Assembly (NCBI RefSeq): GCF_017309955.1
Contig: NZ_CP021247.1
Location: 807,501 to 871,500 of the forward strand
From: Novosphingobium sp. KA1
GTDB taxonomy: Bacteria > Pseudomonadota > Alphaproteobacteria > Sphingomonadales > Sphingomonadaceae
Direction of reading: 5' to 3'
Length of the DNA: 64,000 nt
Positions 16,872-26,533 of the stretch are shown here, piece after piece (within the stretch, counting starts at the first letter, position 1; each line of letters starts with the position of its first letter). Under the pieces are notes generated by a model that worked only from the letters and a program-made list of their open reading frames with translations, was not told where the DNA came from and did no database searches. The translations under genes and the position numbers were made by a program.

Positions 16872-18347
16872 TCAGAAGTCGAACTGGGCGCGCATGCCCA
16901 TCGAATCGACGCCGTAAGTGCCGTCGGTGCCATTGACCAGCACCGGCGAATCCTTCACCCAGACATGGCCGTAGTTGAGGATGAAACGCACATAGTCGGT
17001 CGGCATCCAGATCGCGGAAATGCCAGCGGTCTGCTCACGTCCACCGACGATCCCGGCGTCGTTGAGGTTCAGCCAGTCATAGCGGACATTGAGCTGGACC
17101 GCGCCGAGGCCGCCCTTGTCGAAGCCGTCATGCGGACGGATACGTTCGAACACGCCATTCTTGTAGGCGGTCTCGTCATGGGTGAGCATATAGCCAACTT
17201 CGGCATAACCGCCGTTGAAGGTAGGGTCGGCAAAGCCGGTGCGCCGCACCTTCTGCCAGTAGCTTTCGCCCGAGGCATGGAAACGCCCCTTGATCCACGC
17301 TGCCTCGAGCCCGAGCCCGAGTTCGTTGGTCGCCCCGGTGACGCCCCCGCTGAGCAGCCGCAAGTCGGTGGTGTGGACGAAGGGACGGCTCTGGTAGGTC
17401 ACCGTGGTGATCGAATCGTTGAGCGTGCGCCAGTGGACCGATCCGCCCAGGTGCAGCGTGCCGCCCGCCAGCCTGGGCATGTAGACGGCGCGGCCGTCCA
17501 CGCTCCACGACTTGTCGTAGTCGCTGTTGAGCGAATTGGGATCGTCGCTGAACACACCGCCCTGCAGCACCACGTCCTTGCCCAGGTACTGGGCATTGAG
17601 GCCGACGCGGCGCTCGAAGCCGAAGGCGCTGGTGAAGGCGGCACGCTCCATGAAGCTGGTGAACAGGTCCGAGGTCTGGTCCTCGAGGCCGGTGTTCGGC
17701 TTCTGGTTGCCCAGCGCCAGGGTAATCTTCGGATTGACCCGGTAGGTCAGGTACATGTCATTGATGGCGACACTCGAATTGGCAAGGTCGACCTCGAAAC
17801 GATAACCGAACCCGCCCGGCATGGTGCCGTCGAAACCGAGGTAGGCACGGCGCAGTTCGGTGCTGACGCCGAGGTGATTGCTCGAGCTCTCGTTGAGGCC
17901 CGAGGGCCCGTCGACACCGCCCGCATCGATCTGGAGACGGCCCCGCGGCTTGAAACTCCAGCCGTTGTCGCCCTTGAATTCCGGCGCGCCCTTCCAGGCG
18001 ACCTGTACCGGCGGCGCCTTGGCGGCCTGCTGGGTGACGGTTTCCTTGGCGGCAGCGGCAACGCTGGCCGATTGCGCGGCGCTCTGGGCGGCGCTGGCGG
18101 CGGCGCTGGCGGCGGCGGAAGTCGCGGCATCGGCGCGGGCATTGGCGTTCGCCAACTGGCCTTCGAGCGAATCGATGCGGCTGGCCATCGCCTTCATCTG
18201 CGCGCGCATCGCTTCCAGTTCCTGGCGAATCGCAGCCGAATCCGATGACGAAGACGATGCCGCCTCAGCCGGATTCGCCCAGCCCGCAGCAATGGCAAGT
18301 GCCGGCACGGACAGCGCCAGCGTTAAAATTGCCTTTGGTTTCCTCAC
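16872..18347 (-). CDS. OprP/OprO-type porin, phosphate- or polyphosphate-selective
   Basis: 491 residues. A signal peptide (about 1-29, ending NPAEA) precedes a coiled-coil stretch very rich in Ala and Ser (35-105), then a 16-strand barrel ending in MRAQFDF, where the terminal Phe is the outer-membrane assembly signal. The RGRLQIDAGG and FEVDLANSSVAINDMYLTY segments fit the phosphate-selective porin O/P family. I chose GTG at 18347 because it gives a clean signal peptide and has AAAGG upstream; the open frame extends to 18419. It lies just upstream of pstS on the same strand, with Pho-box-like sites in its promoter region. Trimer formation is usual in the family; ion selectivity is inferred. 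Confidence 0.88.
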   Translation of the reverse strand: MRKPKAILTLALSVPALAIAAGWANPAEAASSSSSDSAAIRQELEAMRAQMKAMASRIDSLEGQLANANARADAATSAAASAAASAAQSAAQSASVAAAAKETVTQQAAKAPPVQVAWKGAPEFKGDNGWSFKPRGRLQIDAGGVDGPSGLNESSSNHLGVSTELRRAYLGFDGTMPGGFGYRFEVDLANSSVAINDMYLTYRVNPKITLALGNQKPNTGLEDQTSDLFTSFMERAAFTSAFGFERRVGLNAQYLGKDVVLQGGVFSDDPNSLNSDYDKSWSVDGRAVYMPRLAGGTLHLGGSVHWRTLNDSITTVTYQSRPFVHTTDLRLLSGGVTGATNELGLGLEAAWIKGRFHASGESYWQKVRRTGFADPTFNGGYAEVGYMLTHDETAYKNGVFERIRPHDGFDKGGLGAVQLNVRYDWLNLNDAGIVGGREQTAGISAIWMPTDYVRFILNYGHVWVKDSPVLVNGTDGTYGVDSMGMRAQFDF

Positions 18348-18387
18348 CTTGCTCGACCTTTCATGAAACTTTGATGGCATCGACACG

Positions 18388-18406
18388 ACGCCAGTATGAC
18401 TGGCGT
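18388..18406. repeat. Inverted repeat in porin leader
   Basis: ACGCCAGT and ACTGGCGT flank ATG, forming a perfect 8-bp inverted repeat. It overlaps the third half-site of the Pho-box-like array at 18396-18424, about 45 bp before the GTG start. It could be an mRNA hairpin or an operator. Confidence 0.45.
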
Positions 18407-18424
18407 GTTTCAATTCCATGACAA
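18396..18424 (-). promoter_or_regulatory. Pho-box-like array, proximal to minus-strand porin
   Basis: Three units in 11-bp phase on the minus strand: TTGTCAT (18418-18424), TTGAAAC (18407-18413, weak) and CAGTCAT (18396-18402). No good -10 element follows, so its activity is uncertain; a second site lies further upstream. Confidence 0.5.
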
Positions 18425-18491
18425 TTTATAGCGCGGGCGCCGGAAAGCGCGGTTTCCTGCGGATTTTGCTATGAAAGTTTATGGCCCGTTT

Positions 18492-18509
18492 ACGACTACT
18501 CCGTGACAA
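18492..18509 (-). promoter_or_regulatory. Pho-box-like site, distal, for minus-strand porin
   Basis: Two 7-bp units in 11-bp phase on the minus strand, TTGTCAC (18503-18509) and TAGTCGT (18492-18498), with a CATAAA -10-like element at 18478-18483. The layout fits a PhoB-activated promoter for the porin at 16872. Confidence 0.5.
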
Positions 18510-18537
18510 AGCATGTCGACGCACCCGGCGGTCACAA

Positions 18538-18566
18538 TTGTCACTCAACCGTCATTCTAGAGCCAT
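18538..18566 (+). promoter_or_regulatory. Pho box for plus-strand porin
   Basis: Units TTGTCAC (18538-18544), CCGTCAT (18549-18555) and a weak GAGCCAT (18560-18566) are in 11-bp phase on the plus strand, about 75 bp before the porin ATG. A CATAGT -10-like element overlaps the last unit. Confidence 0.6.
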
Positions 18567-18640
18567 AGTCGGCCGGTCGGCGCCCACTCACGGGCCCATT
18601 TTTGCGATAATCCGCCCAGCGACCCGGAAGCCGACGCCCG

Positions 18641-20155
18641 ATGCCCTCTAGAATGGCGAACATGCCCCACCCGTCTTTTGCACCCGCGCTGGCGACCCTG
18701 CTTGCCCCGCCGCTCACCGTGATGTCCGCACTCGCGCCCATCCAGGCACAGGCACAGGCGATCTCCCCCGCGGAAGCCGCCAGTCTGCAGGCGCAAGTCG
18801 CCGCGCTCAAGGCGCAAGTCGAATCGATGGAGGCCCGCCTCGCCGCCGCCGGCCTTGCCCCCACTGGCGCCCCCCCCTCTGGCGTCGCCCCTGCCGGCGT
18901 CGCTCCCGCCAGCAGCGCGCCCGCGCGTGACGCGTCCCCCGCCGCCACGCACCCCGCCGTTGCCGCCACCACACCCGCAGCCGCCCCGGCCGATCCCCGC
19001 CCCGGCGCCGCGATCGGCTGGAAAGGCAGCCCGCAGATCACCGAGGGTGACCGCGCCTTCAAGGTCAAGGGCCGCATCCAGGCCGATGCCAACTACGTCC
19101 GTGCGCCCGGCTCGCTGGGTGACGAAGGCCTTGGCTTCTCGAACGAGATGCGCCGTATCCGGCTGGGCGCCGAAGGCGCGATCGGCGGCGGCTTCGGGTA
19201 CAAGCTGGAACTCGAACTCTCCGACAATGCCGTCGATCTTGTCGATACTTATGTCAGCTACAAACACGGGCCGTGGAACGTGAAACTGGGCAACCAGAAC
19301 CCGTTCCAATCGCTCGACGAGCTGACCGGCGACACCAGCGGCAGCGTGATGGAGCGCGCCGCCTTCACCGACGCCTTCAATTTCGAACGCCGCCTCGGCG
19401 CCTCGGTGCAATACCAGCGCGGCGCCCTGCTCGCGCAGGCAGGCCTGTTCAGCGACGACATCGGCGCGCTCGCCAACGATGCGGACGGGGAGACCGGGGG
19501 CGACGAGAACAACAGCCACGGCGTCGATGCGCGGCTGGTCTATGCGCCCAGGCTGGGCAAGACCCAGCTGCACCTGGGCGGCTCCGTCCACTGGCGCGAT
19601 CTGGGGCGGCTGTCGCAAGGGGATACCCGCTATCGCCAGCGCCCGTTCGTCCACTCGACCAACACGCGCCTGATCGGCACCCCGGCGATGCAGGTCGCGA
19701 GCGAGTTCAACTGGGGCTTGGAAACGGCCGTGATCCGGGGCCGCTGGCATGCCGCCGCCGAATACAACACCCTCACCGCCGATCGCCTGGACGCGCCCTC
19801 GGTCCGCTTCCAGGGCGCGTACGGCGAACTGGGCGTGTTCCTGACGCCGGGCGACAGCCGGGGCTACAAGGAAGGCATCTTCACCAACAAGGCCCCGGCG
19901 CGTCCGCTCGGCAGTGGCGGTTTCGGCTCGCTCCAGCTCACCGCGCGCTACGACTGGCTCGACCTCGACGACCGCGACATTCGCGGCGGCAGCCAGCAGG
20001 CCTATATTGCCGCGCTGGTCTGGACCCCGGTGGAATACTTGCGCTTCAATCTCAACTACGCGCGGCTCGCCTACAAGGGCGCGAAGGCCCTGCCCTCCGG
20101 CCGGACCGACTACGGCGCGAACGTCATCGGCACGCGCTTCGAGCTCGACTTCTAG
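18641..20155 (+). CDS. Second OprP/OprO-type porin
   Basis: 504 residues, a paralogue of the porin at 16872 and transcribed away from it. A signal peptide ends near AQAQA (about residue 40), then a predicted coiled coil (ISPAEAASLQAQVAALKAQVESMEARL), a Pro/Ala-rich linker (70-125) and a barrel with KVKGRIQADANYV and ELELSDNAVDLVDTYVSYKHGPWNVKLGNQNP, ending GTRFELDF. The coiled coil may form a periplasmic trimer stalk. Start choice is uncertain: MANMPHPSF at 18653 is equally possible. A Pho box lies upstream, so it should rise in phosphate limitation. Which paralogue takes phosphate or polyphosphate cannot be told. Confidence 0.87.
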   Translation: MPSRMANMPHPSFAPALATLLAPPLTVMSALAPIQAQAQAISPAEAASLQAQVAALKAQVESMEARLAAAGLAPTGAPPSGVAPAGVAPASSAPARDASPAATHPAVAATTPAAAPADPRPGAAIGWKGSPQITEGDRAFKVKGRIQADANYVRAPGSLGDEGLGFSNEMRRIRLGAEGAIGGGFGYKLELELSDNAVDLVDTYVSYKHGPWNVKLGNQNPFQSLDELTGDTSGSVMERAAFTDAFNFERRLGASVQYQRGALLAQAGLFSDDIGALANDADGETGGDENNSHGVDARLVYAPRLGKTQLHLGGSVHWRDLGRLSQGDTRYRQRPFVHSTNTRLIGTPAMQVASEFNWGLETAVIRGRWHAAAEYNTLTADRLDAPSVRFQGAYGELGVFLTPGDSRGYKEGIFTNKAPARPLGSGGFGSLQLTARYDWLDLDDRDIRGGSQQAYIAALVWTPVEYLRFNLNYARLAYKGAKALPSGRTDYGANVIGTRFELDF

Positions 20156-20162
20156 GATTTGC

Positions 20163-20196
20163 GAAGGGAGGCCGCGGATAACCGCGGCCTCCCTTC
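20163..20196. terminator. Bidirectional terminator between porin and PEPC-like gene
   Basis: A perfect 15-bp stem (GAAGGGAGGCCGCGG with CCGCGGCCTCCCTTC) and ATAA loop, lying between two convergent genes 8 bp from each stop. Confidence 0.8.
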
Positions 20197-20203
20197 AGAC
20201 AGA

Positions 20204-23002
20204 TCACCCGTGGGCGCCGAACTCGTTCGCCAGCGCCGTGGTGATGCGCAAGGACAGCGCATAGCACCGCGCAATCGGATCGATGAATTCACGGTGGATC
20301 TGCGCATAGCCGGTCGCACTCGAATCCGGGTAGTCGCTGGGCTTGTCCACGGTGAAGTCGTCGATCGAGGGGAAGCTCGTCGGGAAGGCGCGGCGCAACT
20401 GGGCGAGGCCGTCCTCGACACGCAAGGTGAAGAACATCTCCAGCACGTCGTCGCGGCTGATGTCGTTCGCGCGGCTGAACTGCGGGACCATGACGGCGCG
20501 CAGGAACATGTGCTTGAACAAGGCGATACGCAGCGACTGCAGCACGCCGAGGCTGCGACGGGTATGCTCGCGGTCCGGCAGCGGGGTTTCGTCCGGCAAG
20601 AGGTCGAGCAGGAAGTGCAGCTTCATCGCATCGACCCGCAGGCGCGAGGCGAGGCGGCGATAGACCCCGGTGCGGTCGTCCTTGGTCAGGTATTCCGCCA
20701 GCTTGAGACAGGCCCCGGCAATGTGCTTTTCATCGCCGCGATAGGGGCGGCTGGCCCAGTAGGCCGAGTTGAACAGCTCGCCATAAGCCGCCACCGTCTT
20801 GATCGAGGCCAGGGCATTGGCGCTGCGGGCAAGGCGCATGAGCTGCTGCCCGCGCTCGCTCTCGCGCAGCAAGGCGGCCACTTCCTCGCGGTTGCCGTCC
20901 GACGCGGTGCCGATCCCGGCGATCACGTTCACCGGATAGCCTAGCTGCTGGAGGATCGCGTTGTGCGGGATCGCGCGGATCTGCCTGAGGCTCATCGAGC
21001 GGTCGGAGGCAAGGTCCGACTGACGGCGCGACTTGCGACTGCCGGTGTCGTTGAGCAGGCCGAGGCCGAATGCGGTGATCGCGCGGCTGTAGGTGGCCGA
21101 TTCCAGATGCTCGTGCTGCACGCCGCGGATCGCGCGGTAGAAATCGAGGCTGAGGTCGGTGCGGCGATAGAACAAGTCGGTCGGGGCATCGGCGTCGGCG
21201 CCCCAAAGCGGCATTTCGGCCATGCGGGTAAGCGTGGCGAGCGCCAGTTCGTCCGATCCGAACCAGAGGTAGCCGTCACCGCCCTGGAACGAGACTTCCG
21301 GCTCCAGCCGGATGCCCGCGCGCAGGAAGCGGCGGCGCGCCCAGGGGCTCATCGGCCACTGGAAGCGATCCTCGATGCTGGACGGATGCGCACCGCGCCC
21401 CATCGATTCGCCGTGGGTGTTGAAGATCAGCGCCGAAACGTCGGTCAGGCCATTGGCGACCATCGCTTCGGAGAGGCGGCCTTGCAGACGCTCGATGGCG
21501 AGTGCGGCGGGAACCTGCCCGACAAAACGCCCCGCATCCGAAAAGCCGGTCTGGATCGAGACGCGGCCGCGCTTGTGGGCATAGTCACGGTAGGCAGGCT
21601 CGGCCAGGACCGCATCGAGGAAGCGTCCACCATGCTCAAGCGCCGACTCGGTCTCGAACAGCGGCGAGACGTCGACCTTGTCGTCGATCCCGAACATCCG
21701 CGCAAAATAGAGCGCCGCGAGGATCGTGGTCGGCTCCTCGCACTCGGCCACCAGCATGCGGATCGGCGCATCGGCGTCGATATGGCCGAGGATCTGCGCC
21801 ATTGCCAGGAACTGGCGCACGGCGGTCGAGTTCTCGATGGCCAGCGCGGCGAAGTTGGACTTCAGCGGCGTGACTTCGGCCAGCAGCTCGCGCATGCGCA
21901 CCAGCGCGGCCTGGCTGGCGAGGTTCAGCCGGCCTTCGGGGTCGATGCGCAGGCGGATCGCGTTCTGGAGCTGCGAGGCATTCACGCGGAAGTGGATCCA
22001 GCCCATGCCAAGGCCGTCCGCACGCATGGCGGCCGCGGCCACGAGGAGCGTGCGCGCCTGGTCCTGATCGGCGTGGCGCGCCTCGGATTCGAGGTCGCTG
22101 ATGATCGCATCGAGGCTGACCAGCTTGTCGGCATGGTCAGCGGTCAGCGCATTGGCGGCAGCGGAGAGCGCCTCGGGCGCGGAAAGGTCGGCGGCAAAGC
22201 GCGCGGCCATATCGGCGGCATGCGCGGCAGCGCGGGCCAGCCTGGCCGAGATGTCCGGCGCGGCCTGGGCCAGCGTTTCGGCATAGCTCGCAAGCCGCTG
22301 GGCCTTTTCCTCCAGACGGTAGCGGATCGAGGTGGACCAGCCGATGTCGGTGCGGCCGTCCATGTCGTAGCCGACCCACGATGCGAAGCGCACCGGCATC
22401 GGGTTCAGGCCCTTCCAGCGCTTGGGCCAGCGGGCGGCGGCGATGTCGAACAGGCGCTCGTTGATGCGGTCGCGGGCCTTCTGGCCGCGCGCGATGGCAT
22501 CCATCGCCTTGCCATGCTCGTAATCGAGCGTGATCGTGTCGCGATCGGGCGAGGCGACGCAGACGGCGGCTTCGCTATGGTCGCCGGTGGAGGCGGCGCG
22601 GGCGACGGCTTCGGTCTGGGCGGTGGAGAGCAGGAAAGTCGGGTGCCCGGTGAACACCACATGGGCGGCGGGGCGCTGCCAGCGCACGGCGAAGGCGGTG
22701 AAATCATCCCCCGTTCCCGTGGCGCTCGCCGCCGCATCGAGACGGGCCGCATTTTCGGCGGGCGCGATCGGCGCCAGCATGCGGTCCAGCCGCGCGGCGC
22801 GGGTGCGCAGCCCCTCGCACTCCATCTCGGCGACGAGGGCCTCGATCTGGTCGAGGCCCATTTCGCCGTTTTCCAGCTGGCGCGACAGTTCGAGCCCCAG
22901 CTGGAAAACCGGATTGTAGAGCGGCGTCTGGGCGGTCAGGACATGGAGTTCCTGAAGGCGGCGGTCGAGATCGTCGACCGTGGTCAGCGCCGCCGGGCTC
23001 AA
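20204..23002 (-). CDS. Phosphoenolpyruvate carboxylase-like protein with altered catalytic residues
   Basis: 932 residues, alpha-helical, clearly homologous to PEP carboxylase along its length: VFTGHPTFL (catalytic His120 kept), PLFET, TGFSDAGRF, HGESMGRG, then GSRKSRR and LRQIRAIPHNAILQQLG, and a G at the C-terminus. But several PEPC active-site residues differ. GGDRDGNP is GYDMDGRT (Arg to Met, 214), the K of SDxxKD is R492, the first Arg of HGRGG is E532, and QGE is QGG. PEP binding or bicarbonate chemistry may be lost or changed. The likely start is the TTG overlapping the eda stop as TTGA, implying coupling; the open frame beyond it runs antiphase over eda. Last gene of the edd-glk-eda operon. 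Confidence 0.75.
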   Translation of the reverse strand: MSPAALTTVDDLDRRLQELHVLTAQTPLYNPVFQLGLELSRQLENGEMGLDQIEALVAEMECEGLRTRAARLDRMLAPIAPAENAARLDAAASATGTGDDFTAFAVRWQRPAAHVVFTGHPTFLLSTAQTEAVARAASTGDHSEAAVCVASPDRDTITLDYEHGKAMDAIARGQKARDRINERLFDIAAARWPKRWKGLNPMPVRFASWVGYDMDGRTDIGWSTSIRYRLEEKAQRLASYAETLAQAAPDISARLARAAAHAADMAARFAADLSAPEALSAAANALTADHADKLVSLDAIISDLESEARHADQDQARTLLVAAAAMRADGLGMGWIHFRVNASQLQNAIRLRIDPEGRLNLASQAALVRMRELLAEVTPLKSNFAALAIENSTAVRQFLAMAQILGHIDADAPIRMLVAECEEPTTILAALYFARMFGIDDKVDVSPLFETESALEHGGRFLDAVLAEPAYRDYAHKRGRVSIQTGFSDAGRFVGQVPAALAIERLQGRLSEAMVANGLTDVSALIFNTHGESMGRGAHPSSIEDRFQWPMSPWARRRFLRAGIRLEPEVSFQGGDGYLWFGSDELALATLTRMAEMPLWGADADAPTDLFYRRTDLSLDFYRAIRGVQHEHLESATYSRAITAFGLGLLNDTGSRKSRRQSDLASDRSMSLRQIRAIPHNAILQQLGYPVNVIAGIGTASDGNREEVAALLRESERGQQLMRLARSANALASIKTVAAYGELFNSAYWASRPYRGDEKHIAGACLKLAEYLTKDDRTGVYRRLASRLRVDAMKLHFLLDLLPDETPLPDREHTRRSLGVLQSLRIALFKHMFLRAVMVPQFSRANDISRDDVLEMFFTLRVEDGLAQLRRAFPTSFPSIDDFTVDKPSDYPDSSATGYAQIHREFIDPIARCYALSLRITTALANEFGAHG

Positions 23003-23625
23003 CGTGCGAGCCCTGCCGCAGCGCGGGCCGCCGCCTCGATCCTGGCGACGTCCGGCTTGCCCTTGGGCACCATCCAGCTGCCGCCGACGCAGAGCACCGC
23101 GTCCAGCGCCAGCCATTCGGGCGCGTTCTCCGGCGTGACGCCGCCGGTCGGGCAGAACTTCGCCTTGTAGAGCGGTGCCGAGATCGCCTTCAGCGCCGGA
23201 GGTCCGCCCGCCGCCATGGCCGGGAAGAACTTCAGGCGGTCGAACCCGCATTCCAGCGCAAACATCACGTCGCTGGCATTGGCGGTGCCGGGCAGGAACG
23301 GGATCTTCGTCTTGTAGGCGGCTTCGGCCAGCATCGGGGTGAGGCCGGGCGAGACGATGAATTCGGCGCCTGCATCGATCGAGCGCTTCAGGTCATCGGG
23401 CGAAAGCACGGTGCCCGCGCCGACCACGGCGCCGGGAACCTGCTTCATCACCTTGATCGCCTCGATCGCGCATTCGGTGCGCAGCGTCACTTCGAGGGCG
23501 GGCAGGCCGCCTGCGACCAGCGCTTCGGCGATCGGCAGGGCGTGTTCGATATCCTCGATCACCAGCACCGGGATCACCGGGGCCAGACGCATGACCTTTT
23601 CGACGGCTTCGGACGGGCTGCTCAT
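22999..23625 (-). CDS. eda: KDPG aldolase (2-dehydro-3-deoxy-phosphogluconate aldolase)
   Basis: 208 residues of class I aldolase TIM-barrel type. Schiff-base Lys132 sits in LKFFPA and Glu45 in LEVTLRT, with the phosphate-binding GTVLSPDD and TGGVTPEN loops. It splits KDPG into pyruvate and glyceraldehyde 3-phosphate, the last step of the Entner-Doudoroff pathway. The start ATG overlaps the glk stop by 4 bp and its own stop overlaps the start of the PEPC-like gene by 4 bp. Length is normal for the family. Confidence 0.96.
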   Translation of the reverse strand: MSSPSEAVEKVMRLAPVIPVLVIEDIEHALPIAEALVAGGLPALEVTLRTECAIEAIKVMKQVPGAVVGAGTVLSPDDLKRSIDAGAEFIVSPGLTPMLAEAAYKTKIPFLPGTANASDVMFALECGFDRLKFFPAMAAGGPPALKAISAPLYKAKFCPTGGVTPENAPEWLALDAVLCVGGSWMVPKGKPDVARIEAAARAAAGLAR

Positions 23626-24626
23626 TGATGGTGCTCCCTGACATAGGCGGCAGCCGCGCCGAACAGGCCGGGCTGCGGATGGGTGATAAGCTTGACCGGC
23701 ATCTGCGCCATCATGCCGGCAAAGCGGCCCTTGGCGCAGAAACGCTCGGCAAAGCCCGAGGACAGAATGGTCTCGCGGATACGGTAGCCGAGCCCGCCGG
23801 CGATCACGACGCCGCTGGCGCCATGGGACAGCGCGCAATCCCCCGCCGCGCTGCCGAGCGCGAGGCAGAAACGGTCGACGGCGGCGGCGGCCAGTGGATC
23901 GGAGAGATTGGTGCCCGCGGTCCAGATATCGACGTCGGTCATGTCGTGGACCGCGCGGTTCTCCATGGCGGCCAGCGTCTGGTAGATGTCGACGATGGCC
24001 GGGCCCGAGACCACACGCTCGGTGGAGACGCGGTTGTGGCGCTTGCGCAGCCGGGCGAGGATCGCGTCCTCGATGAGGTCGAGCGGGGCATAGTCGGTAT
24101 GCCCCCCCTCGGTCGCCTGCACGTGGTAGAAGCCGCCCTGCCCGTGCGGCAACCCGTTGCGCCACAAGTGCGCGACGCCAAGGCCGGTGCCCGGCCCGAG
24201 CACGCTCAGTGTGCCGGACCGGGGCAGCGGCACGTCAGGCCCGGCAAGGTGCAGGAACGCCTCGTCCGGCGCCAGCGCGACGGCATAGGCGACCGCCGCG
24301 AAGTCGTTGACCACGGTGTAGCGCGACACCCCCATCTTCTCGGGGATCATCGCCGGGCGAATGATCCACGGGTTGTTGGTGAAGCGGATCACCTCGCCGC
24401 CGACCGGGCCGGCGATGGCGATCGAGATGGCATCGGGCAAGGTTCCGCCCATGCGCTCGCGGAAGGCCTGCCAGGCAAGCTGGAAGCTGCCGTGGTCGCT
24501 GGTGTGGAGGGTGACGGGTTCGCCGAGCGTGATCTGCCCGTCAGCGCCGACCGAGGCCAGCGCGAAGCGGGCATGGGTACCGCCGATATCGACGGCAACG
24601 AGTTCGGTACTCACGAAAGCGCTCAC
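23622..24626 (-). CDS. glk: Glucokinase
   Basis: 334 residues of the Glk type. The ATP-binding GGTHARFAL and the [12 protein letters not shown] hinge are visible, with catalytic Asp in [10 protein letters not shown] and [15 protein letters not shown] near the sugar site. It phosphorylates glucose to glucose 6-phosphate, feeding Zwf. I chose GTG at 24626, whose GTGA overlaps the edd stop; a second GTG four codons later is possible. It sits between edd and eda, a common order in proteobacterial Entner-Doudoroff operons. Confidence 0.95.
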   Translation of the reverse strand: MSAFVSTELVAVDIGGTHARFALASVGADGQITLGEPVTLHTSDHGSFQLAWQAFRERMGGTLPDAISIAIAGPVGGEVIRFTNNPWIIRPAMIPEKMGVSRYTVVNDFAAVAYAVALAPDEAFLHLAGPDVPLPRSGTLSVLGPGTGLGVAHLWRNGLPHGQGGFYHVQATEGGHTDYAPLDLIEDAILARLRKRHNRVSTERVVSGPAIVDIYQTLAAMENRAVHDMTDVDIWTAGTNLSDPLAAAAVDRFCLALGSAAGDCALSHGASGVVIAGGLGYRIRETILSSGFAERFCAKGRFAGMMAQMPVKLITHPQPGLFGAAAAYVREHHQ

Positions 24627-26437
24627 AGACCGGCGACCTCCAGCATCGAGGAACCGCCCTGTTCGGCGCCGCCCGCATTCATGCGGAACATGGCGAAGAG
24701 TTCGCGGCCCATGCCTTCGGCCGGGGCGGGGGCCGGGACGGGCGAGCGACCGGAGAGGTCCGCCGTGGTCGACAGCGTGCCGTCTTCCGCCGAGAGACGC
24801 ACGATGTCCCCGTCCTGCAGGTAGGCGAGCGGGCCACCGGCCAGCGCTTCGGGCGTCACGTGGATGGCAGCGGGGACCTTGCCCGACGCGCCCGACATGC
24901 GGCCGTCGGTGACCAGCGCCACCTTGAAGCCGCGATCCTGCAGCACGCCCAGCGGCGGGGTCAGCTTGTGGAGTTCGGGCATGCCATTGGCGCGGGGGCC
25001 CTGATGGCGCATGACTACAACGACGTCGCGATCCAGTTCGCCCGCCTTGAAGGCATTGATGACCGCTTCCTGCGTCTCGAACACGCGGCACGGGGCCTCG
25101 ATGGTCCAGCGTTCCTTGTCGACCGCGCTGGTCTTGAAAGTGGCGCGGCCCAGGTTGCCGGAGACGAGGCGCATGCCGCCGTCGGGCAGGAAAGGCTTCG
25201 CCACCGTGCTCAGCATGGCCTCGTCGCCGCTGACCGCCGGGGCGGGCTTCCACTTGAGTTCGCCTTCATCGAGCGTCGGCTCGGTGGCATAGTCGCGCAT
25301 GCCGCCCTTGGAGACGGTGAGGATGTCCTCATGCGCAAGGCCCGCATCCAGCAGTTCGCGCACGATCCATGCCATGCCGCCAGCGGCGTGGAAGTGGTTC
25401 ACGTCACCCGAACCGTTGGGATAGACGCGGGTGATCAGCGGCACCACGCTGGACAGTTCGTCGAAGTCCTGCCAGTCGATCAGGATACCGGCGCAGCGGG
25501 CCATGGCGGGCAGGTGGATCGCGTGGTTGGTCGATCCGCCGGTGGCCAGCAGGCCGACGATGGCGTTCACGATCGCCTTTTCGTCCACGACATGCGCCAT
25601 CGGACGGAAGTCGTCGCCCTTGCGGGTCATCTCGGTCACGCGGTGGACGGCGGCGCGGGTCACGGCCTGACGCAGCGGCGTGTTCGGGGGCACGAAAGCG
25701 GCGCCGGGGATGTGCAGGCCCATCATCTCCATCATCATCTGGTTGGAGTTGGCGGTGCCATAGAAGGTGCAGGTGCCGGCCGAGTGATAGCTGGCGCTTT
25801 CGCTGGCGAGCAGTTCCTCACGGCCGACCTTGCCCTCGGCATAGAGCTGGCGGACCTTCTGCTTCTCCTTGTTGGAGATGCCGCTGGGCATCGGGCCCGA
25901 GGGGATGAACACGGCAGGCAGATGGCCGAAGCGCAGCGCGCCCATGACGAGGCCGGGCACGATCTTGTCGCAGATGCCGAGCAGGGTCATGCCGTCATAC
26001 ATCGCGTGGCTCAGCGAGACGGCGGTGGAAAGGGCGATGGTGTCGCGGCTGAACAGCGAGAGTTCCATGCCGTCGAAGCCCTGCGTCACGCCGTCGCACA
26101 TGGCGGGCACGCCGCCAGCGACCTGCGCCGTCGCGCCCACTTCGCGGGCATAGAGCTTCATCTGCTCGGGATAGCGACCATAGGGCTGATGCGCCGAAAG
26201 CATGTCGTTATAGGCGGTGACGATGCCGACGTTGATCGCCTTGCCGGTGGCAATGGCGGGCTTGTCCTCGCCGCTCGCGGCAAAGCCGTGTGCGAGGTTG
26301 GAGCACGAAAGGAACGAACGGTCCGAATGGCGGCCGGCTTCACGCTCGACCATGGCGAGATAACGTTCGCGGGTGGGCTTCGATCGCTCGATGATGCGAT
26401 CGGTCACGCGGGCGACCACCGGGCTGAGGTTGCTCAT
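24623..26437 (-). CDS. edd: 6-phosphogluconate dehydratase
   Basis: 604 residues of the IlvD/Edd family (usual length about 605). It converts 6-phosphogluconate to KDPG with a [4Fe-4S] cluster; the cluster Cys motifs occur at [15 protein letters not shown] and [10 protein letters not shown]. The ATG giving [11 protein letters not shown] has a good GCAGGAG site eight bases upstream; a longer frame adds ten residues. A promoter-like TTGACA lies 120 bp upstream, flanked by an inverted repeat, so edd-glk-eda may be transcribed partly apart from zwf. Confidence 0.97.
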   Translation of the reverse strand: MSNLSPVVARVTDRIIERSKPTRERYLAMVEREAGRHSDRSFLSCSNLAHGFAASGEDKPAIATGKAINVGIVTAYNDMLSAHQPYGRYPEQMKLYAREVGATAQVAGGVPAMCDGVTQGFDGMELSLFSRDTIALSTAVSLSHAMYDGMTLLGICDKIVPGLVMGALRFGHLPAVFIPSGPMPSGISNKEKQKVRQLYAEGKVGREELLASESASYHSAGTCTFYGTANSNQMMMEMMGLHIPGAAFVPPNTPLRQAVTRAAVHRVTEMTRKGDDFRPMAHVVDEKAIVNAIVGLLATGGSTNHAIHLPAMARCAGILIDWQDFDELSSVVPLITRVYPNGSGDVNHFHAAGGMAWIVRELLDAGLAHEDILTVSKGGMRDYATEPTLDEGELKWKPAPAVSGDEAMLSTVAKPFLPDGGMRLVSGNLGRATFKTSAVDKERWTIEAPCRVFETQEAVINAFKAGELDRDVVVVMRHQGPRANGMPELHKLTPPLGVLQDRGFKVALVTDGRMSGASGKVPAAIHVTPEALAGGPLAYLQDGDIVRLSAEDGTLSTTADLSGRSPVPAPAPAEGMGRELFAMFRMNAGGAEQGGSSMLEVAGL

Positions 26438-26533
26438 GGGGTTACTCCTGCTCTGTCCGTCTGCCACTGCTGTCGTGGCGTCTGTCTTGTCTCAGCCTCC
26501 CGAAGCCGCGCCCTCGGGATCTCCCGGGCGAGG

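Noticed and set aside
20963..23170. A 735-codon plus-strand frame antisense to the PEPC-like gene
   Set aside because: No recognisable domain, composition typical of antisense reading of a GC-rich gene; the minus strand has long homology.
23622..25253. Long upstream extension of glk over edd
   Set aside because: The added part is Arg/Gly-rich and overlaps edd out of frame; a GTG exactly at the edd stop gives a normal glucokinase.
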